A stretch of 57,061 nt of DNA from Sulfurimonas sp. GWF2_37_8 (GTDB lineage Bacteria; Campylobacterota; Campylobacteria; Campylobacterales; Sulfurimonadaceae). Positions 17,461 through 27,123 of this stretch are shown one piece after another. Below the pieces are notes generated by a model that was not told where the DNA came from, did no database searches, and saw only the letters and a program-made list of their open reading frames with translations. The stretch covers positions 177-57,237 of the forward strand of contig MIBW01000081.1 in assembly GCA_001829625.1 (NCBI GenBank), in the 5' to 3' direction. A program made the translations under genes and the position numbers. Positions within the stretch are counted from its first letter, which is position 1, and each line of letters opens with the position of its first letter.

Positions 17461-18765
17461 CTATTTCATTATTTCAATAAGCGTGTTAAGCGTATCTTCA
17501 AAAGGAATCTGCAACGTTGATTTTTGCGTTAAAAATGCTTCCATATCCTCTTTTTTTGCGATTGCTTTATCAAGTTCTTGATCACTACCTTTTGTATATG
17601 CACCGATGCGGATAAGCACTTCATTTTCTTTGAGCAGTGTATGGTAACGTCTAAATTTCATCACTGCGTTTAGGTGTTCATCACTGATAAGATCATTCAT
17701 AACCCTAGAAGCAGAATTGAGCACGTGTATAGGTGGGTAGATACCAAAATCAGTAAGTTCTCGAGAGAGGACGATATGACCATCCAAAATAGAACGAGAT
17801 TGATCGGCGATAGGATCACTCATGTCATCACCTTCTATTAGAACAGTAAAAAAAGCAGTAATAGAGCCTTTGCCCTCTTCTTTTCCTGCGCGCTCCATGA
17901 GCTGTGGCAATAACGTCAAAGAGGAAGGTGGATAACCTTTTGAAGTTGGCGGTTCACCCAAAGCCAAACCGATTTCTCTTTGTGCCATAGCAAAACGCGT
18001 CACGGAGTCCATGATAAAAAGAACATCCTGTCCTTGATCTTTAAAGTATTCAGCCACACTCATAGCCGCAAATGCTCCATACTTTCGCATGAGCGGAGAA
18101 TCATCACTTGTTGCAGCAATGATAACTGTGTTTTCGAGATTGCCACCGAGATTTTTTTGGATAAACTCAGGAACCTCACGACCACGCTCACCTATGAGCG
18201 CGACAACTTTTATAGGTGCATCTGCTCCGCGAACGATCATCCCCATGAGCGTTGATTTACCGACACCACTTCCTGCAAATATCCCTAGTTTTTGTCCCTT
18301 GCCACATGTCAAAAGTCCATCTATACTTTTAATACCCACACTAAACACTTCATTTATCATACCGCGTTTCATAGGTGCTATAGGCGCTTTGATAATGGGA
18401 GAGAGTTTAGAGTTATTAATGATACCCTTGCCGTCTATCGGGTGCATAAATGGATTGACAACACGCCCAAGAAGAGACTCACCTACGGGAATATTTAAAC
18501 CCGTCGAGTCCAAGAATACTCTATCACCTGAACAAAATCCCTCCACAAAACTAAAGGGTGTGATAAAAAAAGTCGCACCGTCTATCTCTGTCACCATACC
18601 GATAGTCTCATGAGCTGTTGTGTTGGAGACAATTCTTACCATATCGCTGATGCTGACTTTGAGACCTGTCGCTGTGACTATAGTTGCGTTTATCTTAACA
18701 ACTTCTCCAAAAGCTACGGAGTAATCTTTGGAGGAGAGTTTTTCTTTGAGGGATTTGAGTGGCAT
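17461..18765 (-). CDS. fliI: Flagellum-specific ATP synthase FliI
   Basis: 434 residues, related to F1-beta. Walker A is in GIFAGSGVGKSTLMG, Walker B in VLFIMDSVTRFAMAQREIGLALGEPP, with TSKGYPPSSLTLLPQLMERAG typical of FliI. It energises export of flagellar components through the type III apparatus in the cytoplasmic membrane. It is the last gene of the leftward rsmA-rnj-folE-fliI operon (11 bp after folE), which is not a flagellar cluster. No flagellar partner (FliH, FliJ) is nearby. Confidence 0.93.
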   Translation of the reverse strand: MPLKSLKEKLSSKDYSVAFGEVVKINATIVTATGLKVSISDMVRIVSNTTAHETIGMVTEIDGATFFITPFSFVEGFCSGDRVFLDSTGLNIPVGESLLGRVVNPFMHPIDGKGIINNSKLSPIIKAPIAPMKRGMINEVFSVGIKSIDGLLTCGKGQKLGIFAGSGVGKSTLMGMIVRGADAPIKVVALIGERGREVPEFIQKNLGGNLENTVIIAATSDDSPLMRKYGAFAAMSVAEYFKDQGQDVLFIMDSVTRFAMAQREIGLALGEPPTSKGYPPSSLTLLPQLMERAGKEEGKGSITAFFTVLIEGDDMSDPIADQSRSILDGHIVLSRELTDFGIYPPIHVLNSASRVMNDLISDEHLNAVMKFRRYHTLLKENEVLIRIGAYTKGSDQELDKAIAKKEDMEAFLTQKSTLQIPFEDTLNTLIEIMK

Positions 18766-18776
18766 CTCAGGAGTGC

Positions 18777-19358
18777 TTAGTATCTCGTCCCAGTTGGGGA
18801 GTTGATGAGAGAGAAAAATTCACTTCTGGTTTTTTGATCTTTTTTGAAAAGACCACGAAGCGCTGAAGATGTCGTTGTAGAGTTGATTTTTTCCACACCT
18901 CGCATCTCCATGCACATATGACGCGCTTGTATAACAACGGCTACGCCTTTTGGTTCTATCGTGCTCATGATGGCATCGGCTATCTGTTCAGTAAGTTGTT
19001 CTTGTATCTGCATACGACGCGCAAAAACATTCACCACGCGTGGTATCTTTGAGAGACCGACTACCTTGCCATCTGGAATATACGCCACATGAACACGCCC
19101 TATAATAGGCAATAAATGGTGCTCACATGTCGAATAGAACTCGATATCTTTGATAAGCACCATCTCATCATTACTGCTTGTAAAAAGCGCTTTTTCTAAA
19201 ATCTCTTTTGGATTTTCTTTGTAGCCGCCGAATATAAACTCATAGGCTTTTCTCACACGCTTTGGAGTCTCCAAAAGCCCTTCTCTCTCAGGATTTTCTC
19301 CAACATGTAACATCATGCTTTTTACTGCGTTTTCAAAGTCCAAATCTTCTTTTTTCAC
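18777..19358 (-). CDS. folE: GTP cyclohydrolase I
   Basis: 193 residues; the first step of folate and queuosine precursor synthesis. The zinc site residues are in [18 protein letters not shown] and [11 protein letters not shown], and [20 protein letters not shown] is diagnostic. It is tightly packed: 12 bp after rnj and 11 bp before fliI. QueF, a later queuosine-pathway enzyme, is encoded elsewhere in this window at 41.7 kb. Confidence 0.96.
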   Translation of the reverse strand: MKKEDLDFENAVKSMMLHVGENPEREGLLETPKRVRKAYEFIFGGYKENPKEILEKALFTSSNDEMVLIKDIEFYSTCEHHLLPIIGRVHVAYIPDGKVVGLSKIPRVVNVFARRMQIQEQLTEQIADAIMSTIEPKGVAVVIQARHMCMEMRGVEKINSTTTSSALRGLFKKDQKTRSEFFSLINSPTGTRY

Positions 19359-19370
19359 AGAGTGTCCCCT

Positions 19371-21338
19371 TTACGATACAAACACATGCGGTACGATAAG
19401 AGGGTATTTTTTCATTTTTCTATAGATATGTTTTCTTACCACTTGGCGTAAATCATTCTCAAGCGCTCTTGGATTTTCTATCATACCTTCTTTTAGATGA
19501 AGCAAGAAGTGCTCTAAAATATCTTCCATCTCTTTTGCAAAAGCTTTATCTTTTCTATCCGCAACAATACCAAACGTCGTAACTTTAGGTTTGTCTATCA
19601 TTTTTGAGTGTTGTCCATCCACTTGAGCTACAATCATCACGATACCATCAGTCGCAAGTTTTTGACGATCAAGAACGATATCATCTTCGATTTGATGGTT
19701 GTTTTGGTTGTCGATATATGTTTTACCTGTTTTAACTGTTTTAACTTTTCTCATATATTTCGGTGCAACTTCTATCTGTTCACCATCCGTCATAAGAATA
19801 ATATTTCTCTCTGGAATACCACACATCATACCCGTCTCTTTGTGCTTCATAACATGGTTATATTCACCGTGAATCGGTAAAAAGAATTTAGGATTGACTA
19901 AACGCAACATAAGCTTCTGTTCTTCCATAGAAGCGTGACCTGAGACATGAATATCTCTGTCTGTTGCTACTCTTGCACCTGCACGTTGGAGATGATTTAA
20001 CATTCCTGAGATAGAACCTTCATTTCCTGGTATCGCACGAGAAGAGAGTATAACAAGGTCTGTCGGCTTGATTTTGATATGTCTGTGTTCACCTATAGAC
20101 ATTCTAAAAAGTGCAGAATTTGGTTCACCTTGTGAACCTGTTGTAACGATAAGAACTTCTTTGTCATTGCAGTGTGCAACCTCTTCGGCATCAATAAATA
20201 TATTTTTAGGAAATTTCAAATAATCATACTGCATCGCAACTTCAAGATTTCTCTCCATAGAACGCCCGATTACACACACTTTGCGGCCGTATTTGATACC
20301 GTATTGGATAGCTTGTTGTACGCGGTGGATGTTTGAACTAAATGTTGAGAGAAGAACTCTTCCTTCTGCTTTTGAGAACACACGATCCAAAGCAGGACCA
20401 ACACTAAGCTCAGAAGGAGTTGCAACTGTATTATATGAATTTGTAGAATCACTTAAAAGACATAAAACACCCTTCTCTCCATAATATGCAAGTCTATGCA
20501 AATCTGGTGTATATCCATCAACTGGAGTATAATCTATCTTAAAGTCACCCGTATGAATAATTGTTCCAGCATCCGTAGTAATCGCCACCGAAGAGGAATC
20601 GATGATAGAGTGTGTCATATGCATCCATTCTACTTCAAAATCATTTCCAATTTTATAAATAACCCTTTTTTCAATAGGATTGAAATATTTTCTATGCTCT
20701 GCAATATGATGCTCATCAAACTTGTTACCAATCATCGCAAGAGGAAGCGGTGTACCATAGATAGGAAACTGCATCTCTTTGTAAAGATAAGGCATCGCTC
20801 CAATATGGTCTTCGTGGGCATGAGTGATGATGACGCCGACTATTTTGTGTTTTATCTCACGTAGATATGTAAAATCAGGGATAAGAATATCCACGCCATG
20901 CATATCTTCATCAGGAAAACTCATCCCAACGTCGATTAAAATCGCCTCTTTTTCTGTCTCAAAAACAGCTATATTGCCACCAATTTCACCGAGGCCTCCA
21001 AGTGGAGTGATACGCACTTTTGCGTTTGAGTTTAGATCAAGTTTATAGTGCGGATTGAGTCTTTGTTTGTGTGATTCTTGATTTTTAACCACAAAATCTT
21101 TGAGAACTTCATCTATAGGAGCGCTTTGGCGGCGATTACGATTTTTACCGCTGTTTTTGTTGCGGTTTACATTTCCTGCGTTTGTGTTAGCATTTGCGTT
21201 TGCAGGTCTAGTATTTGGGGCTTTTTCGCCTTCTACTCTTGGCGCATTCGGCTTTGGTCTATTATTTGGTCTTCTATTATTTGGTCTGCGATTAGCTGCG
21301 GGACTACTCTCTTGCGTCCCTTGATTCTCTTCTGTCAT
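19371..21338 (-). CDS. rnj: Ribonuclease J
   Basis: 655 residues. The metallo-beta-lactamase core begins near residue 90 (RITPLGGLGEIGGN), with metal motif THAHEDHIGAMPY, a further histidine in HTGDFKIDYTP and the beta-CASP segment GSQGEPNSALFRMS; SGHASMEEQ lies near residue 500. It matures and degrades RNA as endonuclease and 5' exonuclease. The first about 75 residues are an Arg/Asn/Pro-rich extension (NRRPNNRRPNNRP...), like the extended N-terminus of Helicobacter RNase J. Its DNA contains a perfect tandem 15-bp duplication. The start overlaps rsmA by 35 bp, and no clear internal start fits better. Confidence 0.93.
   Translation of the reverse strand: MTEENQGTQESSPAANRRPNNRRPNNRPKPNAPRVEGEKAPNTRPANANANTNAGNVNRNKNSGKNRNRRQSAPIDEVLKDFVVKNQESHKQRLNPHYKLDLNSNAKVRITPLGGLGEIGGNIAVFETEKEAILIDVGMSFPDEDMHGVDILIPDFTYLREIKHKIVGVIITHAHEDHIGAMPYLYKEMQFPIYGTPLPLAMIGNKFDEHHIAEHRKYFNPIEKRVIYKIGNDFEVEWMHMTHSIIDSSSVAITTDAGTIIHTGDFKIDYTPVDGYTPDLHRLAYYGEKGVLCLLSDSTNSYNTVATPSELSVGPALDRVFSKAEGRVLLSTFSSNIHRVQQAIQYGIKYGRKVCVIGRSMERNLEVAMQYDYLKFPKNIFIDAEEVAHCNDKEVLIVTTGSQGEPNSALFRMSIGEHRHIKIKPTDLVILSSRAIPGNEGSISGMLNHLQRAGARVATDRDIHVSGHASMEEQKLMLRLVNPKFFLPIHGEYNHVMKHKETGMMCGIPERNIILMTDGEQIEVAPKYMRKVKTVKTGKTYIDNQNNHQIEDDIVLDRQKLATDGIVMIVAQVDGQHSKMIDKPKVTTFGIVADRKDKAFAKEMEDILEHFLLHLKEGMIENPRALENDLRQVVRKHIYRKMKKYPLIVPHVFVS
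21258..21287. repeat. Tandem 15-bp duplication inside rnj
   Basis: TCTATTATTTGGTCT is present twice head to tail without mismatch. On the coding (minus) strand it encodes the repeated RRPNN pentapeptide of the RNase J N-terminal extension. Being an exact multiple of three, gain or loss of a copy would keep the frame, so the tail could vary in length between strains. Confidence 0.8.
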
Positions 21339-22128
21339 CCAAACTCCTTTGTATTTTTTTATAGAGTTGGTGATAGTCTCCGGTTGCGACTTGATGAGGG
21401 CGTATCGTCAATGTAAGTTCCAATTCTTGGAAAAATTCAGTCAAAGAGTTTTTGTCATATTTGGAAGAGAGATTTTTCATAAGTGTTTTTCGAGGTTGCG
21501 AAAATGCAATTCTAAGCATATCCTCGAAATCCTTATCACTTCTGTCACTTCTTTTTTCTATGAGAAAAACCGCAGAATCAACTTTTGGCTGTGGATCAAA
21601 CGCAGTCGGAGGAACTTTAACAATAATGTTAGACTCCGCAATACTTTGAGTAATAATACTCAAAGCTCCAAAAACGCTATCGCCAGCATCAGCACAAAAC
21701 TTCTCTGCTACTTCAAGCTGCACCATTACAAGCATATTTTTACACATTGGATCTGCGAGTGCCTTCAATATGATGTTTGTCGCAATATAATAGGGCAAAT
21801 TCGCCACTAAATCGTACGGCTCATCAATGAGGCTGCTCTGCCAAGCTTCTAAAACATCTCCGCAGTGGATGCGGAGCCGCTTGGTGGCGATCTCTTCTTT
21901 AAATGTGCTTTGTAATAGTTTACATAAATCGGTATCGACCTCAAAAGCTTCCACACTTTTGACATCAACTAAAAATTTAGTTAAATCACCTAAGCCAGGC
22001 CCAATTTCAACGATTTTATTATCATTTTTGGGCATCGCTTCGACGATTTTGCGCAAAACTCTTTCATCTTGAAGAAAATTCTGTCCATATTTTTTTTTTG
22101 CAACTACACTGTGTTTTTTCATAGCCAT
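21304..22128 (-). CDS. rsmA: 16S rRNA dimethyladenosine transferase RsmA (KsgA)
   Basis: 274 residues. KKYGQNFLQDE at the N-terminus, SAM motif VEIGPGLGDLT and the catalytic NLPYYIATNII are the KsgA signatures. It dimethylates two adenosines in helix 45 of 16S rRNA during small-subunit assembly. It is the first gene of rsmA-rnj-folE-fliI. MAMKK at the start leaves the first or third codon as start; both are ATG. Confidence 0.95.
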   Translation of the reverse strand: MAMKKHSVVAKKKYGQNFLQDERVLRKIVEAMPKNDNKIVEIGPGLGDLTKFLVDVKSVEAFEVDTDLCKLLQSTFKEEIATKRLRIHCGDVLEAWQSSLIDEPYDLVANLPYYIATNIILKALADPMCKNMLVMVQLEVAEKFCADAGDSVFGALSIITQSIAESNIIVKVPPTAFDPQPKVDSAVFLIEKRSDRSDKDFEDMLRIAFSQPRKTLMKNLSSKYDKNSLTEFFQELELTLTIRPHQVATGDYHQLYKKIQRSLDDRRESRDARE

Positions 22129-22212
22129 GAGTTTAGTGTAATATTTCTTAGGTTAAGGTAAGATTTATATAAGATTTTAAAATTTATCCTTTTTTTGTGT
22201 GAGGAGGCTTTG

Positions 22213-22254
22213 ATGCAAACTTTGTTATACTTTTGTTTGTATCATATTTATTGA
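22213..22254 (+). CDS. Possible 13-codon leader ORF before the diguanylate cyclase
   Basis: ATG at 22213 with a strong Shine-Dalgarno (AGGAGG at 22202-22207, five bases away) opens a 13-codon frame that ends at TGA 22252-22254, six bases before the ATG of the GGDEF gene. The main gene itself has only TTGAGGATTC as ribosome site. The arrangement looks like a leader peptide that delivers ribosomes to the next start, but nothing confirms translation. Confidence 0.35.
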   Translation: MQTLLYFCLYHIY

Positions 22255-22260
22255 GGATTC

Positions 22261-25146
22261 ATGAAGATTAAAAACTTTTTTCTATTTTCTACTTTTTTTA
22301 TCATGGCTACAATGGCTTTTTATGGTGCTCATGTCTATAAAAATCATCAAATTTTGGAATACAAACAAAAACAATTTAATTCTATCGCGTTATCTGTGAG
22401 CAATGAAATATCAGCACTTATAGAAGAAAAAAATAATGCGACACTCGCTTTGGCGCTTGCGTTTACACAAGATACCGCTTCCATGGTCGCTTTGTTTCAA
22501 AACAAAACCGCCAGAGAATCTCTTTTGGATTTATCTTCACGAATACGCGATAACAGTGATTTTAAAAATATCTGGATCCAACTTATCGACAAAGATGGTA
22601 ACAGTATCTCACGAAGCTGGGATGAGAGCAGAGATGAAAATCTTACACTGTTGAGAGAAGATATCAAAACTATGCTCAAAAAACCAGAGATTATGACGAG
22701 CTTGAGCGTGGGGAAATACGATTTGAGCTTCAAAGCGATGGTTCCAATATTTGATGAAAGAGGTCTGTTTATAGGTTTTATAGAAATCATTACTCACTTT
22801 AACTCCATAGCAAGCAAGATTCAATCCAAAGGCTATTTACCTCTTATAGTTGTAGATGAAAGATACTCGCGGAAGATAACAAAACCCTTCACACAGCAAT
22901 TTGTCTCAAACCATTATATAGCCAATAAAAATGCCGATACATCCCTTATGGAGTACCTTCGTACAAAAGGGCTAGAAAATTGTATAAGTAAAACAAATAC
23001 TTATACAATAGATAAAGAGTTTGGATATCTTATTGTCAATTATCCGATTTTTGACACACAAGACAAACCAATGGCAAATTTTCTGATATTTAAAAGTTTG
23101 GATGAAATCGCACTTGAATCCATCGAGACAATAAAATCTATTGTCAATCTTCTACTTGTACTTTTTCTCTTAAGTATCTCTTTTATCTTTTATCTCCTTA
23201 GTAACAGCGACAAAACGCAGCAACATGAGGCAAGCAGTTTGCGTATTGCACTTTTCACTGTTTTTTATCTTATTCTTGCTATATCGTACTATTTTTTACT
23301 CTCTTGGAACTATACGCACAAAGAAAAAGAGTATCTACAGATTTATAATAGCAATGTAGAAAAAGATTTTGCGATTATCTATGAAAAATATAGCGCTATC
23401 GCTAAAACTATGTACCAAACAACCATCAATAAACCAGAGGTTTTAAAACTTCTAGCATTGGCCTACAAAAGTGAAGATGAAAAAAATAGTTCTAGAGAAA
23501 AACTGTATCAGTTTCTTGCCAATGATTATGAGTTTCTTAAAAGCCATGAGCTAAGACAGCTCCATTTTCATCTCAAAAATAACGAAAGTTTTTTAAGGTT
23601 TCACAGACCACAAAAATATGGAGATGATTTGAGCCAAACACGAACAACAGTAGCGTGGGTAAATGAAAATCACAAAGAACTCAGCGGTTTTGAGGAGGGG
23701 CGGATATACAACGGATTTCGCCATATTTACCCTCTACTTCAAACGAACAAATACAATGAAAAAGAATCTCTCGGAAGTGTAGAAATCTCCTTTAGTGCCT
23801 ATCCTCTTTGCAAAGAGTTCACAAAGTTTCAGAATACAAAAGCTGGTTTTATTCTCGACAAAAAAGTCATAAATGAAAAAGTTTTTAGCAATGAACTCTC
23901 TAATTATGTCAAAAGTCCTTTTTCTGATTTTTATTATGAGACAGATATAAAAAATCAACTCGAACACTCCTTCGCACACTTTGATGAAATACTTTTGCAA
24001 CAAAATTTAAATGTAGATGCTCTTAATAACATGATTATGAAAGGCAAAACATTTTCCGTGGGCGCAACAAAGAGAGATGCGCTTTTTACTTTTATACCCG
24101 TAAAAAATCCTCTCACAAATAAAGTTTCCGCTGCGTTTATCTTACAAACGCATGACACTATATATGAGAACCTAAGAGACTACTTTATGCTCTTTTTATT
24201 TCTTGGTTTTGCTATTTTGCTCTTTATTTTTCTTTCGTTTTATAAAGAGTACGAAAATATGCTCAAATTTAAATTTTTATCCCAAAAAACAAAAAAAATC
24301 ATTGATTTGCAACAGACTATTTTGGTGATTACCGATGCCAAAAAACTTATCGAAGCAAATCAGAAATTCTTGGATTTTACGGGCTTTAGTTCTTTGGAGG
24401 CTTTCAAAAAATCTTACAACTGCATTTGTGATCTTTTTGAGGAAGACAACGATTTTTTCCATCTCAAAAAAATCAAAAATGGTACAAACTGGGTTGATGT
24501 CCTTGCAAAATTGCCACAAAATAAATGTGTAGTTGCCATGCGCGACACTCATGATGAGAGACATGCGTTTAGCATCTCAATCAGTCAGTATGACGACAAT
24601 TACATACTCTCCTTCAACGATATCAGTGATACGATATTTCATCATATGTCACTCAAAGAAAAAGTGCTCAAAGATAAATTGACTGGAACCTACAATAGAG
24701 AGTATTTTGAAAATATTTTTCCGCTTTTTTTGCAAGAGAGTCAAAATAATGATTTATTTCTAGGAATTGTCCTTTTTGATATTGATCATTTTAAAGAGGT
24801 AAATGATACTTATGGGCACAATCGCGGCGATAGTGTACTCAAAGAATTAGCCCAATGTGTTCGTACATCCATTCGCCAAGATGATGTTCTCGTTCGCTGG
24901 GGTGGAGAAGAGTTTGTGCTGCTCGTCAAAACAAAAACAACAAAAAATCTTTACGATGTCGCAGAGCTTGTACGACAAACAATTGAACAGAATTATTTTG
25001 AAGGATTAGAACATTTAAGTTGTAGTTTTGGAATAACCGTATATCAAAAAAACGAGGATATTTCTCAAACTATAGACAGAGCAGATAAAGCTCTTTATAT
25101 CGCGAAGGAGCAGGGAAGAAACAGAGTTGTGGAGCTTTATATCTAA
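22261..25146 (+). CDS. Diguanylate cyclase with two sensor regions and a PAS-like domain
   Basis: 961 residues. A membrane helix at about 5-25, a first extracytoplasmic region of about 260 residues (with MVPIFDERGLFIGFIEI, typical of Cache-type sensors), two helices near 292-350, a second outer region of about 280 residues, a helix near 645-665, a PAS-like stretch (TDAKKLIEANQKFLDFTGFSSLEAF) and a C-terminal GGDEF domain. The active site is GGEEF at 881-885 and an RxxD inhibitory site (RQDD) sits five residues upstream, so it should make c-di-GMP with product feedback. Two outer sensor modules in one chain are unusual. It is monocistronic and the signal is unknown. Confidence 0.85.
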   Translation: MKIKNFFLFSTFFIMATMAFYGAHVYKNHQILEYKQKQFNSIALSVSNEISALIEEKNNATLALALAFTQDTASMVALFQNKTARESLLDLSSRIRDNSDFKNIWIQLIDKDGNSISRSWDESRDENLTLLREDIKTMLKKPEIMTSLSVGKYDLSFKAMVPIFDERGLFIGFIEIITHFNSIASKIQSKGYLPLIVVDERYSRKITKPFTQQFVSNHYIANKNADTSLMEYLRTKGLENCISKTNTYTIDKEFGYLIVNYPIFDTQDKPMANFLIFKSLDEIALESIETIKSIVNLLLVLFLLSISFIFYLLSNSDKTQQHEASSLRIALFTVFYLILAISYYFLLSWNYTHKEKEYLQIYNSNVEKDFAIIYEKYSAIAKTMYQTTINKPEVLKLLALAYKSEDEKNSSREKLYQFLANDYEFLKSHELRQLHFHLKNNESFLRFHRPQKYGDDLSQTRTTVAWVNENHKELSGFEEGRIYNGFRHIYPLLQTNKYNEKESLGSVEISFSAYPLCKEFTKFQNTKAGFILDKKVINEKVFSNELSNYVKSPFSDFYYETDIKNQLEHSFAHFDEILLQQNLNVDALNNMIMKGKTFSVGATKRDALFTFIPVKNPLTNKVSAAFILQTHDTIYENLRDYFMLFLFLGFAILLFIFLSFYKEYENMLKFKFLSQKTKKIIDLQQTILVITDAKKLIEANQKFLDFTGFSSLEAFKKSYNCICDLFEEDNDFFHLKKIKNGTNWVDVLAKLPQNKCVVAMRDTHDERHAFSISISQYDDNYILSFNDISDTIFHHMSLKEKVLKDKLTGTYNREYFENIFPLFLQESQNNDLFLGIVLFDIDHFKEVNDTYGHNRGDSVLKELAQCVRTSIRQDDVLVRWGGEEFVLLVKTKTTKNLYDVAELVRQTIEQNYFEGLEHLSCSFGITVYQKNEDISQTIDRADKALYIAKEQGRNRVVELYI

Positions 25147-25206
25147 AGCCCCGCATCTACTTAATAAATAAGTGACCTTACAAACTTTTATAAAAAGTGC
25201 GTAACA

Positions 25207-25671
25207 TCAGTAAATAAATAGTAAATAGTAAATAAGCACACCCATACATGAAGTTACACTCATACCCAGAAAAACAAGTTTACCAAGTTTTTTATGCGAT
25301 TTAACTATCGGGGCACTTTTAAGTTTATACTCTTTTATAGCGCTGTAGATTAGTATTGAGTACAATACAACGGTAGCGATTGCTATCAAAATATGAACAA
25401 GTAAAAAGAGTATCATAAAAGTTGCGTTTGCATTACTCTGCTCCATAAACGCAGAAAAACCGCCAGAAATCCTCACACCAACCTCAAAAACACCAACAAT
25501 AAGAAGTGTTATAATAAAAATAGACAACTGCATTTTATAGTGAAGTTCATAGCGTTTTTTCACCGCCATAAAAATTGCAATTCCCATTAAAAGAGGTAAA
25601 ATACCAAAATAAAACGTCACCAAGTCCATATAAAATGGAGCACTTGTACCTAAAAAACCTGATTCAAACAT
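25207..25671 (-). CDS. DUF420-type membrane protein
   Basis: 154 residues with four hydrophobic segments. The layout fits DUF420: a first helix pair, an outside loop, then LLVHILIAIATVVLYSIL and KSHKKLGKLVFLGMSVTSCMGVLIYYLL, which keeps conserved His residues of the family (HILIA; SHKKLGK). Such proteins often accompany haem-copper oxidase assembly genes, but none is adjacent here, so the role is open. It is a single gene, divergent from hisF. Confidence 0.75.
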   Translation of the reverse strand: MFESGFLGTSAPFYMDLVTFYFGILPLLMGIAIFMAVKKRYELHYKMQLSIFIITLLIVGVFEVGVRISGGFSAFMEQSNANATFMILFLLVHILIAIATVVLYSILIYSAIKEYKLKSAPIVKSHKKLGKLVFLGMSVTSCMGVLIYYLLFIY

Positions 25672-25766
25672 AGCCTAACCTTATCATTTTCATAAATTTT
25701 GCTTGCCATTATATCCATATTTTTTTTACTTCTTTGAGACTAAACCTATTCATAAGTCTAGCGTTG

Positions 25767-25772
25767 TATAAT
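25767..25772 (+). promoter_or_regulatory. -10 element of the hisF operon
   Basis: TATAAT lies 30 bp before the hisF ATG, with GTTG immediately ahead of it. No -35 consensus is visible. AAGAGG nine bases before the start is the ribosome site. Confidence 0.55.
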
Positions 25773-25801
25773 TTCACTTTATTCAAAGAGGCCAATCTAC
25801 T

Positions 25802-26560
25802 ATGAACTATTTCGCAAAAAGAATCATTCCTTGTCTAGATGTTAAAGACGGACGCGTCGTAAAAGGTGTTAATTTTGTCGGGCTTCAAGACGCAGGAGAT
25901 CCTGTTGAAGTTGCACGCAGATACAATGAAGAAGGTGCAGATGAACTTACTTTTTTGGATATCACTGCTTCAAGCGACAATCGTGATACAATAGTAGATA
26001 TCGTAGCACAAGTTGCAAAAGAAATTTTCATCCCTCTAACTGTCGGCGGCGGCATACGAAAACTCGAAGATATCTATAAACTTCTCAACGTAGGATGTGA
26101 CAAAGTAAGTGTCAACTCAGCGGCTATCAAACGTCCCGAACTCATCGATGAAGGGGCAAAACGCTTTGGTTCTCAATGTATTGTGACTGCTATAGATGTC
26201 AAACGCAGCGGAAACAAATACCATGTATTTTTAAATGGTGGAAGAGTAGATACAGGTCTTGATGCCGTTGACTGGGCAAAAGAAGTCGTAGATCGCGGTT
26301 GTGGAGAGATTTTGCTCACTTCCATGGATGCAGATGGAACAAAAGCAGGTTTTGAGCTTAATATCACAGAGCAGATATCATGTGCTGTACATGTGCCTGT
26401 AATTGCTAGCGGTGGAGCAGGTACGATGGAACATATCAAAGAAGCATTTTTACACGGTGCGGATGCTGCTCTTGCTGCGAGTATCTTTCACTACAAAGAG
26501 ATTGATATTATGGATCTCAAACATTATCTTCACGCAAACAACATCCCAGTGAGACTTTAA
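25802..26560 (+). CDS. hisF: Imidazole glycerol phosphate synthase subunit HisF
   Basis: 252 residues, a (beta/alpha)8 barrel. The catalytic aspartates are in [15 protein letters not shown] (about residue 11) and [10 protein letters not shown] (about 130). The phosphate-binding segments TVGGGIRK and [10 protein letters not shown] are present. With HisH it makes imidazole glycerol phosphate and AICAR in histidine synthesis. HisH is not in the window. It starts a tight rightward operon hisF-phosphorylase-rlmN-small ORF (gaps of 4 bp, 4 bp and an overlap). Confidence 0.96.
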   Translation: MNYFAKRIIPCLDVKDGRVVKGVNFVGLQDAGDPVEVARRYNEEGADELTFLDITASSDNRDTIVDIVAQVAKEIFIPLTVGGGIRKLEDIYKLLNVGCDKVSVNSAAIKRPELIDEGAKRFGSQCIVTAIDVKRSGNKYHVFLNGGRVDTGLDAVDWAKEVVDRGCGEILLTSMDADGTKAGFELNITEQISCAVHVPVIASGGAGTMEHIKEAFLHGADAALAASIFHYKEIDIMDLKHYLHANNIPVRL

Positions 26561-26564
26561 ATAT

Positions 26565-27119
26565 ATGATTATCTGCGCTGGAAACAACGAAAATTTTGAT
26601 TTTGCAACTCCTACGGGAGTAGGGCTTATCGAAACTGCAATGAATCTCACGCGCCTTTGTCTCTTCGACAAGCCTGAGTTTTTACTTTTTGTAGGAACGG
26701 CAGGTAGTTATGGAGAGGCAAAAATCTTTGATATCATCGAGTCAAAAACTGCTTCAAATATCGAACTTGCGTTTCTAAACAATGACGCATACACACCACT
26801 TGATAATGTTGTAACAACTAACACAACTAACAAAAAAGATATTATTATCAACTCCTCTAACTACATTTCCACTAACAATTTGTTAGCTAAAAATTTTCTA
26901 AAATATGAAATAGGCTGTGAAAACATGGAGTTTTTTGCTGTTTTAAAAATAGCACAAGAGTTCAATATTCCAGCTGGTGGTGTGTTTTGTATAACAAACT
27001 ATACTGACAAAACTGCTCATGAAGAGTTTGTAAAAAACCATGAAAAAGCGAAAGAACTTCTGAGTGCTCATGTCAAAAAACGCATCAAACAACTGACAAT
27101 AAATCGAGAGGTACTTTAA
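26565..27119 (+). CDS. Nucleoside phosphorylase-family protein (short)
   Basis: 184 residues, shorter than classical PNP/MTAN proteins (about 230). The family core is visible: ATPTGVGLIETAMNL, FVGTAGSYGEAKIFDI and ENMEFFAVLKIAQEFNIP, which corresponds to the nucleoside-binding Met-Glu region. A conserved late Asp is probably in NYTDKTAHEEF. It may cleave purine nucleosides, but the substrate cannot be read off. It lies 4 bp after hisF and 4 bp before rlmN. Confidence 0.7.
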   Translation: MIICAGNNENFDFATPTGVGLIETAMNLTRLCLFDKPEFLLFVGTAGSYGEAKIFDIIESKTASNIELAFLNNDAYTPLDNVVTTNTTNKKDIIINSSNYISTNNLLAKNFLKYEIGCENMEFFAVLKIAQEFNIPAGGVFCITNYTDKTAHEEFVKNHEKAKELLSAHVKKRIKQLTINREVL

Positions 27120-27123
27120 AAAA

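Noticed and set aside
20496-20864. Plus-strand frame of 122 codons inside rnj
   Set aside because: Antisense to a conserved RNase J region with an implausible residue mix (Cys, His, Arg, Phe); shadow frame.
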